Assembly: GCF_900111095.1 (NCBI RefSeq)
Contig: NZ_FOGB01000010.1
Span: 1 to 64,000 of the forward strand
Direction of reading: 5' to 3'
DNA: 64,000 nt
Origin: Amphritea atlantica
Lineage (GTDB): Bacteria; Pseudomonadota; Gammaproteobacteria; Pseudomonadales; Balneatricaceae
Below the pieces are notes generated by a model. The model made no database searches. It saw only the letters and a list, made by a program, of their open reading frames with translations, and had not been told where the DNA came from. Positions 29,314 to 40,232 of the stretch are shown piece by piece (positions within the stretch are counted from its first letter, which is position 1; each line of letters begins with the position of its first letter). A program made the translations under genes and the position numbers.

Positions 29314-31684
29314 TTTTTACCTCCGGAGGGGTTGTAACAGTAGCTTTCGCTCCACAGTTAAGCAGACAGGCAAGCGCGGGCAGCAACACCAGAGCACCCA
29401 GCATATTCCAGAGGAACATAAAGGTGAGTAACACGCCCATATCCGCCTGAAATTTAATCGGAGAAAAGACCCACAGCACCACGCCAATCGCCAGCGTTAA
29501 GCCGGTGAAAGCCACCGATTTACCGGTTGTTTTAAGCGTATTAAGATAAGCCTCCTGCAACGGCATCCCCTGCACCAGATAGGTATTGAGTTTGGAATAG
29601 ATATAGATGCCGTAATCGACACCAATGCCTACCCCCAGAGCAATCACCGGCAGGGTCGCTACTTTGACGCCGATACCAAAGCTGGCCATCAAGGCCTGAC
29701 AGAGAATCGAGGTCAGCGCCAGCGGTGCAATGATACACACCAGAGTCTTCAGTGACCGGAAGGTCAGCAGACAGAGCAAACCCACCACCGCGTAAACCCA
29801 GGCCAGCATCTGATACTGAGCAGTACCGATCACCTCATTGGTGGCGGCCTCAAAACCGGAGTTGCCGGCTGCCATCTCAAACTGTATCCGGTCCGAACCA
29901 TACTCCGCGGCAAACGACGCGATCTGGCGGGTCAGGTTATTCAGGGTTGCGGCCTTATGATCATCAAGAAAGATGATCACCGGCAACAATGAACAGGAGG
30001 GGTTCATAAGTCCCGCGGGCACGTAGGAGAGAGAGGCGTTGATCACCAGTTGATTACGGCTCACAGTACGCCACTTCAGGCTGCCCTCATTGAGCCCGGA
30101 TGTCACCCGTTTGGACACATCCACCAGCGATACACTGGACTGCACCCCGGCAATATTGGTCAGGTAATACTGAAACCGGTCCACCAGCGACAGCGTGGAA
30201 AAGCTGGAGCATTGATCTTTATCGGTACTGACCATCACCACAAAGATATCGCTGGAGGTCGAATAGTGCTGAGTGATAAAGCGGTTATCAAGATTATATC
30301 TTGAATCCGGACGCAGCTCCGGAGCACCGCTATCAAGATCACCGATCTGTAGCTTCTGCCCCTGATACACGCCACCCAGCAACATCATCAGCGCAATCAC
30401 CACAGCAACCCGGGCACCGGAGGGGGTCGCAAACCAGGTCAGCAGCTGCCAGCCACTGTGCTGTTTCTGCTCCGCTTCCCGGGCTCTCCGGGTCGCCGTT
30501 TCGCCAATACCTAACAGCGACATGATAACCGGCAACAGAAACAGATTGGTGAGAATAATCACGGCAATCCCGAGCGATGCAGCGATCGCCAGATCCTGAA
30601 TTACCCGGATCTCAATCACCATCAGGGTGACAAATCCGATACCATCCGATAACAGCGCCGTCAGGCCCGGAATATACAATGCCCGGAACGCCCGCCGTGC
30701 TGCCAGCCATCGATCTGCGCCCCGGGCACTTTCCAGAGCGATAGTATTAACGATCTGTACTCCGTGGCTCACCGCAATAGCAAATACCAGAAACGGCACC
30801 AGCATCGAATAGGGGTCCAGCCCATAACCCAGCAGCTTTAGCAGCCCTAACTGCCAGATCACCGCTATCACAGAGCAGGCCAGCGGCACCAGCGTGCCGG
30901 TAATACTGCGGGAATAGAGATACAGCAGTACCAGGGTGATCAGCAGGGCGATAGCAAAAAACACCGCCACCTGCGCGGCACCCTCGATAAGATCCCCCAC
31001 GATCTTGGCAAAACCGGTGATATGAATGCTGATATTGTCAGACTGATAACGGTCCCGTATCAGGGTTTCCAGCTGTTGAGACAACACCTGATAGTCGAGT
31101 TTTTCACCGGTATCCGGATGCTTATCAAACAGCGGCACCTGCACAATCGCCGAGCGGAAATCGTTCGCCACCAACCGGCCTACCTGCCCTGAACGCAGAA
31201 TATTCAGCTTAATCTGTTCAAGACTCTCGGGCGAGCCATCATAATCCGGCGGAATCACCGGACCACCCACAAACCCCTCTTCGGTGACTTCGGTCCAGCG
31301 GACATTGGGGGTCCAGATTGAGGTCAGTGCCGCCCGGTCAACGCCGGGAATAAAGAACAGCTCATCGGTAATCTTTTGCAGTGTCTGCTGAAACTCAGCG
31401 GTAAAGATATCCCCCTCTCGTACCGCGACCGCAACCCGGACACTGTTACCCAGTCCGGCAAGGTCATCCCGGTTTTTGAGATAGTTCTCAACGTAGGGAT
31501 GAGAGGTCGGAATCATCTTCACAAAACTGGCATCAGGACGGATCTGCACCGCCTGCCAACCGAGGAACAGGGTCAGGGCCGCAAACACCAGCAATACCGG
31601 TAACCGGTGGTGAAACAGAAATCGTTCAGCGAACTCTTCAGAACCTTTGATCGGTGCTAACAGGAGCCGGGAGAGCTTATTCAT
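29300..31684 (-). CDS. RND/MMPL superfamily exporter
   Basis: About 794 residues with two repeats of one transmembrane helix, a large periplasmic domain and a bundle of helices (first near residues 35-55, bundles around 235-420 and 635-780). This is the MMPL or predicted-exporter layout, in which such proteins move lipids or hopanoids rather than drugs. ATG 31684 is chosen over 31717 because GGAGGTGG lies five bases ahead and MNKLSRLLLAPIKGSEEF is a normal start. It overlaps the YCF48-like gene by 8 bases and the Usp gene by 14. Substrates are not known; the surrounding fad genes suggest a lipid. Confidence 0.9.
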   Translation of the reverse strand: MNKLSRLLLAPIKGSEEFAERFLFHHRLPVLLVFAALTLFLGWQAVQIRPDASFVKMIPTSHPYVENYLKNRDDLAGLGNSVRVAVAVREGDIFTAEFQQTLQKITDELFFIPGVDRAALTSIWTPNVRWTEVTEEGFVGGPVIPPDYDGSPESLEQIKLNILRSGQVGRLVANDFRSAIVQVPLFDKHPDTGEKLDYQVLSQQLETLIRDRYQSDNISIHITGFAKIVGDLIEGAAQVAVFFAIALLITLVLLYLYSRSITGTLVPLACSVIAVIWQLGLLKLLGYGLDPYSMLVPFLVFAIAVSHGVQIVNTIALESARGADRWLAARRAFRALYIPGLTALLSDGIGFVTLMVIEIRVIQDLAIAASLGIAVIILTNLFLLPVIMSLLGIGETATRRAREAEQKQHSGWQLLTWFATPSGARVAVVIALMMLLGGVYQGQKLQIGDLDSGAPELRPDSRYNLDNRFITQHYSTSSDIFVVMVSTDKDQCSSFSTLSLVDRFQYYLTNIAGVQSSVSLVDVSKRVTSGLNEGSLKWRTVSRNQLVINASLSYVPAGLMNPSCSLLPVIIFLDDHKAATLNNLTRQIASFAAEYGSDRIQFEMAAGNSGFEAATNEVIGTAQYQMLAWVYAVVGLLCLLTFRSLKTLVCIIAPLALTSILCQALMASFGIGVKVATLPVIALGVGIGVDYGIYIYSKLNTYLVQGMPLQEAYLNTLKTTGKSVAFTGLTLAIGVVLWVFSPIKFQADMGVLLTFMFLWNMLGALVLLPALACLLNCGAKATVTTPPEVKNVVK

Positions 31685-32786
31685 GGGCCACCTCCAGCGT
31701 ATGCAAACCGCCCTCACCTACCAGAATATACCCTCCATTCAACGCCAACCCGGCACTCAGAGAGTGCCGTCCACCACTGGGCAGCTGCGAGAAATGCTGA
31801 CCATCGGCACTCTGCAGGATCAGCCCCCCCTGCCCCAGTAATACCAGTTGCTGCGCCTGAGTCACCGCGCTGACCAGAGTTGCTGCATGCCCGGTCTCCA
31901 CCGGCAGCCATTCCAGCCCGTCGGTCGAACGAAAGAGGTGGCCTCGCAGCCCCATCAGATAGAGTTGGTTGTTGAATTCGGTGATGCCGAAAAAAGAGCC
32001 ATCATAAGGAGTCTCTATACGTTGCCAGTGATCGCCGCCATCCTCTGAGCGAAACAGCAACCCGGCCTCACCCACGATGTACAGATTTCCCCGATGATCC
32101 GCTCTCATAGCGTTCAGGTGAAAGTTATCCGGATTGTCCAGCCGATCACCCCAGTATGCCCAGCTGTCACCACCATCCTCGGTTTTCAGTAACAGGCCAT
32201 AGCCTCCCAGAGCAAAGCCGCGCTGAGAGTCGGCAAACCAGATATCCAGCAGCGGCACCCCCGCCCCATCATCCACCGCCGCAGCAGCGTCACCCGCCTG
32301 CCAGGACACATTGTCCAGCTGCTCAGCCAGTTGGGCATTATCCGGCTGGGCATCAAGCGCTGCCTGTAACTCTGCCATCTTCTGTTGCAACCGCTGCAAG
32401 CGCAGCTGATTGATCTGATTACCGTCCAGCAACAAGTGCCAGTTGACACCACCATCGTCGGTCTCGGCCAGCAGGCCATCGTGCCCGGTCAGCCACCCAT
32501 GTTGAGCATCAGCAAAGCAGACCGACGTCAGCATCACGCTGAACGGAGTTGACTGCTGCTGCCAGCTTTGTCCCTGATCGGTTGAGCGCATCACCACGCC
32601 CTGATCACCCACAGCAACCAACTGATTACCGCTGGCGGCTATATCCAGCAACAGCGTCTGAGCAGCACGATAGGAGGGTAAAGCGGGGGTAGTAAGCCGA
32701 TCCACTCCAGATTGCGCCGCAGCAGCGCCCGCCATCAGAGTAGCCGATACTATAATAAAGCCAGTGAGTGACCGGATCAGATCCAT
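31677..32786 (-). CDS. YCF48-like beta-propeller protein, exported
   Basis: About 369 residues with a signal peptide (cut after GAAAAQ near residue 25) and repeated blades of the BNR/YCF48 type: STDQGQSWQQQSTPFSVML, TEDGGDSWAYWGD and SEDGGDHWQRIETPYDG. YCF48 proteins are best known as photosystem II assembly factors, but this is a non-photosynthetic version, which often travels with RND exporters and DUF1302/DUF1329. ATG 32786 puts the start right at the signal peptide with GGGAAA ahead; the longer ORF is not needed. It is the first gene of the operon with the exporter. Confidence 0.9.
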   Translation of the reverse strand: MDLIRSLTGFIIVSATLMAGAAAAQSGVDRLTTPALPSYRAAQTLLLDIAASGNQLVAVGDQGVVMRSTDQGQSWQQQSTPFSVMLTSVCFADAQHGWLTGHDGLLAETDDGGVNWHLLLDGNQINQLRLQRLQQKMAELQAALDAQPDNAQLAEQLDNVSWQAGDAAAAVDDGAGVPLLDIWFADSQRGFALGGYGLLLKTEDGGDSWAYWGDRLDNPDNFHLNAMRADHRGNLYIVGEAGLLFRSEDGGDHWQRIETPYDGSFFGITEFNNQLYLMGLRGHLFRSTDGLEWLPVETGHAATLVSAVTQAQQLVLLGQGGLILQSADGQHFSQLPSGGRHSLSAGLALNGGYILVGEGGLHTLEVAHE

Positions 32787-33152
32787 ACGTTTCCCAGTTA
32801 TTATCATTATGCAGGAATTAATTTTTTCTCCGACGCCCGCATCCTTCAGCAACCGTCCGAAATAAATCGCTTAGGCTGGAATCATTAACAAAAACGGTCA
32901 GATGCTCAATAACAAATAGTGGCAATTTCGTTAACACTTTCGCCACAGCACAGAGTAAAGCATTCCAGATCAACATAAATGTATAAAAGTCCTCTGCTTA
33001 GATTGCAATTTGTAGACGGCCAGAGGTAGAGTTAGCCACTGCGACAGAGGTAATAACATCTGTGAACAGACCCGAATTCAATCAACAACCGGCTGTTCTC
33101 AGATGGTGCACTCAAAAACCTCTGCAAAGAACAATAAATGGAGATTAGCTCG
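32787..33152. other. divergent control region of the YCF48-RND operon and liv operon
   Basis: A 366-base gap with promoters needed in both directions. A-rich words such as TATAAA near 32981 fit a -10, but no -35 at good spacing is convincing, and no GG-N10-GC pair was found. The start of livK has GGAG nine bases ahead. No small gene is seen. Confidence 0.4.
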
Positions 33153-34271
33153 ATGAATCAATTCCGCAAAACATTGCTCGGTCTGAGCACCGCCGTATGC
33201 ATAATGGGTTTAACCGCTGCTGCACAGGCCGACACCCTGAAAATCGCTCTGGCCGGCCCGGCGACAGGCCCTGTCGCCCAGTATGGTGATATGCAAAAAA
33301 TCGGTGTTATGGCAGCGATTGACGATATCAACAAAGCAGGCGGTGTGAACGGTATGATGCTGGAAGGCGTTATCTATGACGATGCCTGTGATCCCAAACA
33401 AGCCGTCGCCGTTGCGAACAAAATTGTCAATGATGGTATCACTCAGGTGGTTGGCCATCTGTGCTCCTCCTCCACTGAACCTGCCGCAGATATCTACGAA
33501 GAGGAAGGCGTATTGATGATTACCGCCGCGTCCACCTCACCTTCGATCACCGAGAAGGGCTACCAGATGGTTTTCCGCACCATCGGCCTGGATAGTCTTC
33601 AGGGCAGTATGGCCGCTCAGTACATCCTTAATACAGCTAAGCCGGCCCGTGTTGCCGTTATCCATGATAAGCAGCAATACGGTGAAGGACTGGCAACAGC
33701 GGTTCGCGATCAGCTAGCTGAAAACGGCGTCAAAGCGGTTATGTTTGAAGGTGTCACCCCCGGCGACAAAGACTTTTCCGCCCTGATTGCCAAGCTGAAA
33801 AAAGAGAACGTTGATTTTGTCTACTACGGTGGCTACCACCCAGAGCTGGGTCTGATCCTGCGTCAGTCTGCTGAAAAAGGCTTCAATGCACAGTTTATGG
33901 GCCCCGAAGGCGTAGTTAACTCCGATCTGGCTAAGATCGCTGGCGACGCAGCTGAAGGCGTGCTGGCCACAGCACCGAAGAGCTTTGACCAGAACCCGGT
34001 CAACGAAGCACGCGTTGCGGCCATCAAGGCCAAAGGCGAAGACCCAACCGGTCCGTTTGTTTTCACAGCTTATGCTGCGGTTGAAGTAATGACCGATGCG
34101 ATGGAAGCGACAAAATCGACTGATTCTGAAGCGTTGGCTGACTATATCCGCAGCCACGACTTCGATACAGCCATCGGTAAAGTAAAGTATGACGAGAAAG
34201 GCGACCTGACGGAGTCAACTTTCCTGGTATACCGCTTACACAAGGATGGCTCTAAGACTCCTGCTGAGTAA
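33153..34271 (+). CDS. livK: branched-chain amino-acid ABC transporter substrate-binding protein
   Basis: About 372 residues. The signal peptide ends in AAAQA/DTLKIALAGP near residue 26, and the mature protein has the LivJ/LivK fold: AGPATGPVAQYGD, VYDDACDPKQAVAVANKIV, HLCSSSTEPAADIY and AASTSPSIT make the ligand loop, which binds the amino-acid carboxylate and amine. VIHDKQQYGEGLA opens the second lobe. ATG 33153 is preferred to 33138 because GGAG is nine bases upstream. It delivers leucine-type amino acids to LivHMGF and is separated from livH by a hairpin. Confidence 0.95.
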   Translation: MNQFRKTLLGLSTAVCIMGLTAAAQADTLKIALAGPATGPVAQYGDMQKIGVMAAIDDINKAGGVNGMMLEGVIYDDACDPKQAVAVANKIVNDGITQVVGHLCSSSTEPAADIYEEEGVLMITAASTSPSITEKGYQMVFRTIGLDSLQGSMAAQYILNTAKPARVAVIHDKQQYGEGLATAVRDQLAENGVKAVMFEGVTPGDKDFSALIAKLKKENVDFVYYGGYHPELGLILRQSAEKGFNAQFMGPEGVVNSDLAKIAGDAAEGVLATAPKSFDQNPVNEARVAAIKAKGEDPTGPFVFTAYAAVEVMTDAMEATKSTDSEALADYIRSHDFDTAIGKVKYDEKGDLTESTFLVYRLHKDGSKTPAE

Positions 34272-34335
34272 ATTACTGTAATATCAATAGATTATCGAAC
34301 TGCAACGCACCCTGTTGCAATTCGTCAATCCCGAT

Positions 34336-34374
34336 TCCCTGATGCCGCGATCCGGCATCGGGGATTCGTTTTAT
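34336..34374 (+). terminator. intercistronic hairpin between livK and livH
   Basis: GATGCCG (34341-34347) pairs with CGGCATC (34353-34359) and the stem continues through TCCCT/GGGGA, then CGTTTTA. It probably partly stops transcription, giving more binding protein than permease, the usual arrangement in liv operons. Confidence 0.65.
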
Positions 34375-34387
34375 ATGGTCCCTGCAA

Positions 34388-35310
<923 letters not shown>

Positions 35311-35314
<4 letters not shown>

Positions 35315-36573
35315 ATTCCAGTAAGCTTTATAATGCAGTTTTTGCCGCCGGTATCTCCTTCATCCTCGCCTGCCTGATGATCGGCGTTAAACTGGATACC
35401 GACAGTACCGTACTGGCTGTCAAAGGCGCCACCGCCGAACAGTGGGCATGGATTATTGGCGGTATCGCGGTGGTATTTCTGTCGCAACTGTTCAGTACCC
35501 AGGTTGACGCCCTCTTCCGCGCCATTCCCAAACCTGATATCCAGGCGCTGCTGCCGCAACAGCAAAAGTTTGCCACCCTGAAGCCCTGGCTGATCGCAGC
35601 GATCATTGTCGTAATGATGATCTGGCCATTTATGGTTTCCCGAGGGTCGGTTGACCTGGCAACCCTGACACTGATCTACATTATGCTGGGGCTGGGACTG
35701 AATATCGTGGTGGGCCTTGCCGGCCTGCTGGATCTGGGCTTTGTCGCTTTCTACGCGGTTGGCGCCTACACCTATGCCCTGCTATCCCAGTATTTCGGTA
35801 TGTCGTTCTGGGCCTGCCTGCCAATATCAGCGGGGCTGGCGGCCACCTTTGGCTTCCTTCTGGGCTTTCCGGTGCTGCGTCTCAGAGGTGATTACCTGGC
35901 AATTGTCACCCTCGGTTTCGGTGAGATAATCCGCATTCTGCTAAACAACTGGACCTCCCTGACCGGCGGACCCAACGGGATCTCAGGCATCGCCAAACCG
36001 ACCCTGTTTGGTCTGGAGTTCAACCGCCGAGCCAAAGAGGAAGGCGCGATGACCTTCCATGAATACTTTGATATGGATTACTCCAGTTCCTACAAAGTGA
36101 TCTTTCTCTATCTGATCGCAGTCTTGCTGGTGATCTGTGTCATCTATCTGATCAACCGTCTGATGCGGATGCCGATTGGTCGCGCCTGGGAAGCGCTGCG
36201 GGAAGATGAGATCGCCTGCCGTTCTCTGGGACTGAACCGCACCGCCATCAAGTTATCAGCGTTCACTCTGGGGGCATCAACAGCAGGATTTGCAGGCTGC
36301 TTTTTTGCCGCCCGGCAGGGCTTTATCAGCCCGGAATCATTCATATTTATCGAGTCAGCCATCATTCTGGCGATTGTGGTACTGGGCGGTATGGGCTCGC
36401 AGATGGGCATCATCTTCGCCGCCATTATTATGACTATTCTGCCGGAACTGGCACGGGAGTTCTCTGAATACAGGATGCTGCTGTTCGGCCTGCTGATGGT
36501 AGTGATGATGCGCTGGCGCCCTCAGGGACTGGTACCGATGAAACGACCGAATCTGGAGTTGAAACAACAATGA
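35311..36573 (+). CDS. livM: branched-chain amino-acid ABC permease LivM
   Basis: A 420-residue permease with an N-terminal extension typical of proteobacterial LivM (about 100 residues before the core). The core shows [27 protein letters not shown] and [20 protein letters not shown], then the docking loop [18 protein letters not shown]. It overlaps livH by four bases and livG by four. With LivH it forms the membrane pore. Confidence 0.96.
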
Positions 36574-37337
36574 GTCAGTTACTGCTGGATGTAAACGGTC
36601 TGACCATGCGCTTCGGCGGCCTGGTAGCGGTAAACGGGGTAAACCTGAAGGTAAAAAATCGCCAGATCGTTTCAGTTATCGGCCCGAACGGTGCCGGGAA
36701 AACAACCGTTTTTAATTGCCTGTCCGGTTTTTATATTCCCACGGAAGGCAGTGTCATGCTCAAAAATGAGCAGATTGCCGGCCTGAAAGATTATCAGATT
36801 TCACGCAAGGGTCTGGTACGCACCTTTCAGCATGTCCGTCTGTTTCAGAAGATGACCGTGATTGAGAATATGCTGGTTGCACAGCACCGGCATCTGAATA
36901 CCAACCTGTTCTCCGGTTTGCTGAAAACGCCGAACTATCGTCGCCTTGAAAAAGACGCGATGGAACATGCCGCACACTGGTTGAAAGAGGTGGGACTGCT
37001 GGAATATGCCAACCGGGAAGCGGGCAACCTCGCTTACGGGCAGCAACGCCGCCTTGAGATTGCCCGTTGCATGGTAACCCAGCCCGAACTGCTGATGCTG
37101 GATGAGCCCGCCGCAGGTCTGAACCCTAATGAGACCAAAGAGCTGGACGAGCTGATCATTAAGCTGCGTGATGAGCATGAGATCTCGATCCTGCTGATTG
37201 AGCATGATATGAGCCTGGTTATGGGCATCTCCGATCACATCTATGTGATTGCCCAGGGCACCCCTCTGGCCAACGGAACCGCCGAGCAGATCAAAGGCAA
37301 CCCCGATGTCATCAAAGCTTATCTCGGAGAGGAATAA
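36570..37337 (+). CDS. livG: branched-chain amino-acid ABC ATPase LivG
   Basis: A 255-residue ATP-binding subunit. Walker A is GPNGAGKTT near residue 38, the Q-loop is in RTFQHVRLF, the signature is [14 protein letters not shown], Walker B is [13 protein letters not shown], and the switch His is in LLIEHDM. The LivG type has the longer stretch between Walker A and signature seen here. It starts inside the livM stop codon and ends with GGAGAGG, which is the ribosome site of livF. Confidence 0.96.
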   Translation: MSQLLLDVNGLTMRFGGLVAVNGVNLKVKNRQIVSVIGPNGAGKTTVFNCLSGFYIPTEGSVMLKNEQIAGLKDYQISRKGLVRTFQHVRLFQKMTVIENMLVAQHRHLNTNLFSGLLKTPNYRRLEKDAMEHAAHWLKEVGLLEYANREAGNLAYGQQRRLEIARCMVTQPELLMLDEPAAGLNPNETKELDELIIKLRDEHEISILLIEHDMSLVMGISDHIYVIAQGTPLANGTAEQIKGNPDVIKAYLGEE

Positions 37338-37338
37338 G

Positions 37339-38040
37339 ATGCTGCAGATCGAAAATGTAAACACCCATTACGGGCAGATTCAGGCACTTCATGATGTCAG
37401 CATTGAGATCCGTCAGGGGGAGATCATTACGCTCATCGGTGCCAACGGCGCGGGCAAAACAACCCTGATGATGACCATCTGCGGCGACCCCAAAGCCTCA
37501 TCCGGCAAGATTGTTTTTGAAGGGGAGGAGCTGGAACACTGCAACACCCCTGAGATCATGCGCAAAGGGCTGGCAATCGTCCCCGAAGGACGCCGGGTGT
37601 TCAGCTCGATGACGGTAGAAGAGAACCTCTCAATGGGGGCCTATTTTCGCACCAAAGAGCAGGCTGAAGAGACGGTTCAATATGTTCTTAAGCTGTTCCC
37701 GCGTCTCGAAGAACGGTTTAAACAACGGGCAGGTACCATGTCGGGCGGCGAACAACAGATGCTTGCCATTGGCCGGGCACTGATGAGCAGACCCCGCCTA
37801 CTGCTACTGGATGAACCCTCTCTGGGGCTGGCACCGATCATCATCAAACAGATTTTCGATATTATCGAACGTCTGCGGGATGAGGGGGTCACCATCTTTC
37901 TGGTGGAGCAGAATGCTAACCAGGCTTTACGAATCGCCGACCGGGCCTACGTTCTGGAAAATGGCAGAATCGTTAAAACCGATACCGGGGCTAACCTGCT
38001 CACCGATGAATCGGTTCAAAAGGCCTATCTCGGGGGCTAG
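37339..38040 (+). CDS. livF: branched-chain amino-acid ABC ATPase LivF
   Basis: A 233-residue ATP-binding subunit. The open frame runs back 30 codons into livG, but ATG 37339 (MLQIENVNTHYGQIQALHDV) is the family start and is preceded by GGAGAGGAATAAG. Walker A is GANGAGKTT, the signature is TMSGGEQQMLAIGRAL, Walker B is LLLLDEPSLGLAP, and the switch His is replaced by Gln (VEQNA), as in other LivF proteins. It closes the operon before a strong terminator. Confidence 0.97.
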   Translation: MLQIENVNTHYGQIQALHDVSIEIRQGEIITLIGANGAGKTTLMMTICGDPKASSGKIVFEGEELEHCNTPEIMRKGLAIVPEGRRVFSSMTVEENLSMGAYFRTKEQAEETVQYVLKLFPRLEERFKQRAGTMSGGEQQMLAIGRALMSRPRLLLLDEPSLGLAPIIIKQIFDIIERLRDEGVTIFLVEQNANQALRIADRAYVLENGRIVKTDTGANLLTDESVQKAYLGG

Positions 38041-38061
38041 AAGCGTCTCCAAAAAGATACA

Positions 38062-38088
38062 AAACCAGCCTGTTGGCTGGTTTTTTTT
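38062..38088 (+). terminator. rho-independent terminator of the liv operon
   Basis: AAACCAGCC (38062-38070) and GGCTGGTTT (38075-38083) pair over 9 bp with loop TGTT and run into eight Ts. Confidence 0.93.
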
Positions 38089-38348
38089 CGTTCTTTAGTC
38101 GGAGAAATGTTCAGAATCACCCTAATAAACTGACTAAAATCAACCAAAACAGCAATTTTTGCTTACACTACAGTGATTTACGTCAACATTTTTAATCCAT
38201 CATTATTGTGCTAATATAAGTCGCATATAAACGACACAAAAACACTCTTCTGAGACTGTTTTTTGTCACACAGAAGCAACAGAAACACAGCAAGTACTGT
38301 TAAGGATTTTGAAGTAAACGTCCAGAATACAGTTTTGAGGTAACACAC
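38089..38348. other. 260-base A/T-rich leader of the CxxC miniprotein gene
   Basis: TAATAT at 38212-38217 could serve as a -10, leaving a leader of about 125 bases. That leader contains GTCG/CGAC and a long A-rich/T-rich pairing around GACACAAAAAC and GTTTTTTGTC. It may be a regulatory leader, but the evidence is only the pairing. Confidence 0.3.
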
Positions 38349-38546
38349 ATGAGATGTCTATGCCCACAGTGCAAGTCACTACTGGAACATCAAAGCATCA
38401 GTCTCCACAGTGGCTTGGTTGAAGTTAAGCACATACACAACAACACCCTCTATATCTGCAAAGACTGCTCAGCGCAGATTGGGCTGGTAAGCGTGCCTCA
38501 CAGCTGGCAACTGATGCCGTATACCGAAAATCAGCGCGTCGCCTGA
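38349..38546 (+). CDS. small two-CxxC zinc-ribbon-like protein
   Basis: A 65-residue protein with CLCPQC near the N-terminus and CKDC at residues 37-40, the spacing of a zinc ribbon. The remaining residues are short strands and a few histidines (KHIHNN). ATG follows TTTTGAGGTAACACAC, with GAGGT eight bases ahead, so expression is likely. It stands alone between the liv operon and the sigma54 activator. The family is not recognised; it could bind nucleic acid or sense metal. Confidence 0.65.
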   Translation: MRCLCPQCKSLLEHQSISLHSGLVEVKHIHNNTLYICKDCSAQIGLVSVPHSWQLMPYTENQRVA

Positions 38547-38688
38547 TTTTTTATTTTGAGCGCCAGGCCTGGCGCTCGAACAGGAGTCTTACAGCGGCTC
38601 TGCCATTCAGCAGTAAAATCTGGCACACTGGTGTGTACATGTCCCTGCGCGCATACCTGCGTACATCTAAGTATAAGTGCCGATACCG

Positions 38689-40053
38689 ATGAGCCAGCTT
38701 GAAACCCTCATTAACAGCAGCGACGAAAACCTGCTTACCCTGCTCTCCAGCCTCTGCCAGGGCGCTATCGCCATCGATCAGCAATGCCGGGTTGTCTGGC
38801 TAAGCGAACAATACCGGGAGTTTCTTAACCTCCCCTCGGATGCACCTCTTACCGGACAACCGGTTGAAGAGATTCTGCCTACCACCCAGCTTCCCCGTGT
38901 AGTGAAAACTGGTCAGCCAAGCTTTCTGGATCTGATGCAGATTAATAATCGCTGGTGCGCAGTCACCCGCCTGCCGCTGAAAAATCCCGATGGCTCAGTG
39001 TTTGGTGCTATCGGCTTTATCTTCTATGACAATCTGAACAATCTGCAACCGTTGTTTGATAAATTCGCGCGCCTGAAAAAGCAGTTGGTCTCGGAAAATC
39101 TGTTGCGTACCAGTAAGTATGAACTGGATGATCTGGTGGGGGATTCAGTCCCACTTCTCAAAGTCAGACGCCAGGCACTGCGGGCAGCGCAACTGGATAC
39201 CACCATTCTGCTGCTGGGAGAGACCGGTACCGGCAAAGAACTGCTGGCTCAGGGCATTCACAACGCATCGCCCCGCAGGGACGGCCCCTTTGTCGGGATC
39301 AATATGGCGGCACTACCGGAAACACTAGTGGAGTCTGAACTGTTTGGTGCCGTAGCCGGCGCCTTTACTGGCGCGACAAAAAGCGGTCGGCAAGGCAAAA
39401 TACAGCTGGCTGCTGGCGGCACCCTGTTTCTCGATGAGATCGCCGACATCTCTGCTGCGATTCAGGCAAAGCTGTTACGGGTGCTCCAGGAGCGGGAGGT
39501 GGAAGCGCTGGGCTCCAACCGCTTAGAGAAGATTGATGTCAGAATTATCGCCGCGACCTCACGCAACCTCAAACAGCTGGTTGATCAGGGACGCTTCAGG
39601 GAGGATCTCTACTATCGGTTAAATGTTCTGCCGCTACGACTCCCGGCGCTACGGGAAAGAAGATCCGATATCCCGGCACTGTGCAGCCATCTGCTGCAGA
39701 AAATCGCCCGGGACTCAGGCCTGCCTGCACAGGAGCTCAGCAGTGAGGCGATCACCTGGCTGCAGCAGTACCACTGGCCCGGCAATGTCAGAGAGCTGCA
39801 CAACCGGCTGGAACGCGCCTGCGTTATGGCGGAACAGAATGCGATCTACCCGGATGACCTGGGTGCCGATGATATTGCCCAGACCACACCGGCGTTTTCA
39901 GCTAACAGCCTGTCTCAGATTCGCAGCCAGGCAGAAGTGAGCTCTCTGCAACAGGCACTGCAGCAGTGCCAGCATAATAAAACCCAGGCCGCTAAACTAC
40001 TGGGCATCTCCCGTGCGACACTTTACAACCGGATAAAGCGTCTAAAACTGTAA
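38689..40053 (+). CDS. sigma54-dependent transcriptional activator, PAS-AAA-Fis type
   Basis: About 454 residues. A PAS-like sensor occupies roughly 15-125 (GAIAIDQQCRVVWLSEQYREF). The AAA+ domain follows with Walker A GETGTGKE, the sigma54 contact loop GAFTGATKSG, Walker B TLFLDEIADI and the Arg finger region ATSRNLKQ. A Fis-type helix-turn-helix closes it (KTQAAKLLGISRATLYNRIKRL). GTG 38677 is also possible; neither start has a good ribosome site. It lies 180 bases from a CoA-transferase gene with a sigma54 promoter, so it almost surely controls that gene. Confidence 0.93.
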   Translation: MSQLETLINSSDENLLTLLSSLCQGAIAIDQQCRVVWLSEQYREFLNLPSDAPLTGQPVEEILPTTQLPRVVKTGQPSFLDLMQINNRWCAVTRLPLKNPDGSVFGAIGFIFYDNLNNLQPLFDKFARLKKQLVSENLLRTSKYELDDLVGDSVPLLKVRRQALRAAQLDTTILLLGETGTGKELLAQGIHNASPRRDGPFVGINMAALPETLVESELFGAVAGAFTGATKSGRQGKIQLAAGGTLFLDEIADISAAIQAKLLRVLQEREVEALGSNRLEKIDVRIIAATSRNLKQLVDQGRFREDLYYRLNVLPLRLPALRERRSDIPALCSHLLQKIARDSGLPAQELSSEAITWLQQYHWPGNVRELHNRLERACVMAEQNAIYPDDLGADDIAQTTPAFSANSLSQIRSQAEVSSLQQALQQCQHNKTQAAKLLGISRATLYNRIKRLKL

Positions 40054-40070
40054 AATCATAAAACTCAAAA

Positions 40071-40112
40071 TAGACATATCTTTACACTTTGTTTAAAAAT
40101 ATAGACAAATCT
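40071..40112 (+). promoter_or_regulatory. two direct repeats, likely activator sites (UAS)
   Basis: TAGACATATCT (40071-40081) and TAGACAAATCT (40102-40112) differ at one base and are 31 bases apart, about three helical turns. A third, inverted copy of the core (TAGACAGAT) lies at 40192-40200. They are 60-100 bases before the sigma54 promoter, the usual distance for enhancer sites of the neighbouring activator. Confidence 0.55.
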
Positions 40113-40171
40113 ATTATCAATCTTTGATATAAATCACTATAAATAATTGATTAAAAAGAGCTTTAAAGCTA

Positions 40172-40187
40172 TGGCCCAGCGTTTGCT
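40172..40187 (+). promoter_or_regulatory. sigma54 (RpoN) promoter
   Basis: TGGCCCAGCGTTTGCT has the required GG and GC with ten bases between. It matches TGGCAC-N5-TTGC at most positions. It is 45 bases before the CoA-transferase start. Confidence 0.75.
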
Positions 40188-40232
40188 ATATATCTGTCTA
40201 TATTAAAAAAATAACAACGTCAGGATCGATTT

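Noticed and set aside
37249-37338. Longer livF start inside livG
   Set aside because: The extra 30 codons lie in another frame of livG and do not match LivF; the ATG at 37339 has a clear ribosome site.
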